DNA of 64,000 nucleotides, taken from assembly GCF_014645655.1 (NCBI RefSeq), contig NZ_BMMD01000010.1, positions 62,001-126,000 of the forward strand, in the 5' to 3' direction. The stretch is from Agromyces bauzanensis (lineage in GTDB: Bacteria; Actinomycetota; Actinomycetes; Actinomycetales; Microbacteriaceae). The position numbers were made by a program, and so were the translations under genes. The notes beneath the pieces were generated by a model. It was not told the origin of the DNA. It searched no databases and saw only the letters and a program-made list of their open reading frames with translations. Of this stretch, positions 63,855 through 64,000 are shown piece by piece (position 1 is the first letter of the stretch; each line of letters begins with the position of its first letter).

Positions 63855-64000
63855 TCGCCACTACCCTTCCTGGACCTGATATGAACCAATCGGATTTGGC
63901 CGGCGTTGACAATTCGAGGTCCCACGTGTCCCATTCGGCCCACCCACCAGCGATGTGGCAGTCCCACTGCTGCTGCACCGACGCGCTCCCTACGCTTCTG
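63817..64000 (-). CDS. C-terminal part of a DUF2599-like protein
   Basis: Enters from the right edge. The 61 visible codons end at TAG 63817-63819 and read SVQQQWDCHIAGGWAEWDTW, DLELSTPAKSDWFISGPGRV and ANGFAPAAFCNWG. The Q/W-x-CH, tWDLE and CNW-type end match the DUF2599 pattern of small secreted actinobacterial proteins (by eye). It overlaps the following membrane-protein gene, so they are likely co-expressed. Confidence 0.6.
   Translation of the reverse strand, partial: RSVGSASVQQQWDCHIAGGWAEWDTWDLELSTPAKSDWFISGPGRVVANGFAPAAFCNWG

Noticed and set aside
60141-64000. Prophage or conjugative element
   Set aside because: No capsid, portal, terminase, relaxase or transfer gene is visible in the window.

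Overview
This window is chromosomal DNA from a G+C-rich actinobacterium, most likely a member of the Microbacteriaceae such as Agromyces or a relative. That is inferred from the very high G+C, the GTG starts, 1- or 4-nt overlaps between neighbouring genes, the constantly recurring GGCATCC/GGATGCC word, a DUF3151-purA pair, a septum-formation-type protein, and a dispersed palindromic repeat (GGTCGAGGAGCGAGCG type) that I associate with this family. No rRNA, tRNA or CRISPR array was seen.

Layout. 1-11 kb: a reductive pyrimidine or hydantoin catabolic operon. It encodes beta-ureidopropionase, dihydropyrimidinase, an LLM flavin oxidoreductase, an NMT1/THI5-type ABC importer, a class III aminotransferase and a CoA-acylating methylmalonate/malonate semialdehyde dehydrogenase. 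A MocR-type regulator, cut by the window edge, is divergent from it. Together they would import a pyrimidine, open the ring, release beta-alanine and send it to acetyl-CoA. 11-15 kb: an IclR regulator divergent from glpF-dhaKLM, a PTS-dependent dihydroxyacetone kinase system, with two perfect palindromic operators in the divergent region. 15-25 kb: pncC, a crotonase, a LysR regulator, a ThrE-type exporter, pyrE coupled to a 1016-residue Pro-rich membrane protein, a ribokinase-like kinase with a nucleoside hydrolase, and a HAD-IIA phosphatase. 25-32 kb: manganese homeostasis (mntR, mntH), trmH-like, a TetR/MFS pair and corA. 32-39 kb: cardiolipin synthase, argG, DUF3151-purA, YggT and GNAT.

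39-45.5 kb: a near-symmetrical acetate-type transport locus. Two solute:sodium symporters, each with a small membrane partner, flank a LytS/LytTR two-component system. Three direct repeats spaced exactly 21 bp lie in the divergent promoter region and look like the LytTR binding array. 45.5-60 kb: lpdA, a GT-C glycosyltransferase with a decayed GtrA gene, an ArsR/CDF metal-efflux pair, a DMT transporter, a YtrA-type GntR/ABC operon, a decayed MacB-like ABC cassette, chorismate mutase, an SDR, a ZIP transporter, UspA, and a zinc alcohol dehydrogenase followed by two conserved hypotheticals.

60.1-63.1 kb: a lower-G+C mobile module on the minus strand. It holds a tyrosine recombinase split by two apparent single-base homopolymer deletions, a small Cro/C1-type HTH protein and a zinc-ribbon protein with a degenerate recombinase fold. 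It is preceded by a perfect 12-5-12 palindrome and appears to interrupt a host gene at its left end. Beyond it lie a membrane protein and the 3' end of a DUF2599-like gene. Several relics (thioredoxin reductase, GtrA, ABC/FtsX, uridine-kinase-like, SRPBCC-like) show active gene decay. All identifications come from reading motifs and family resemblance; no database search was run.
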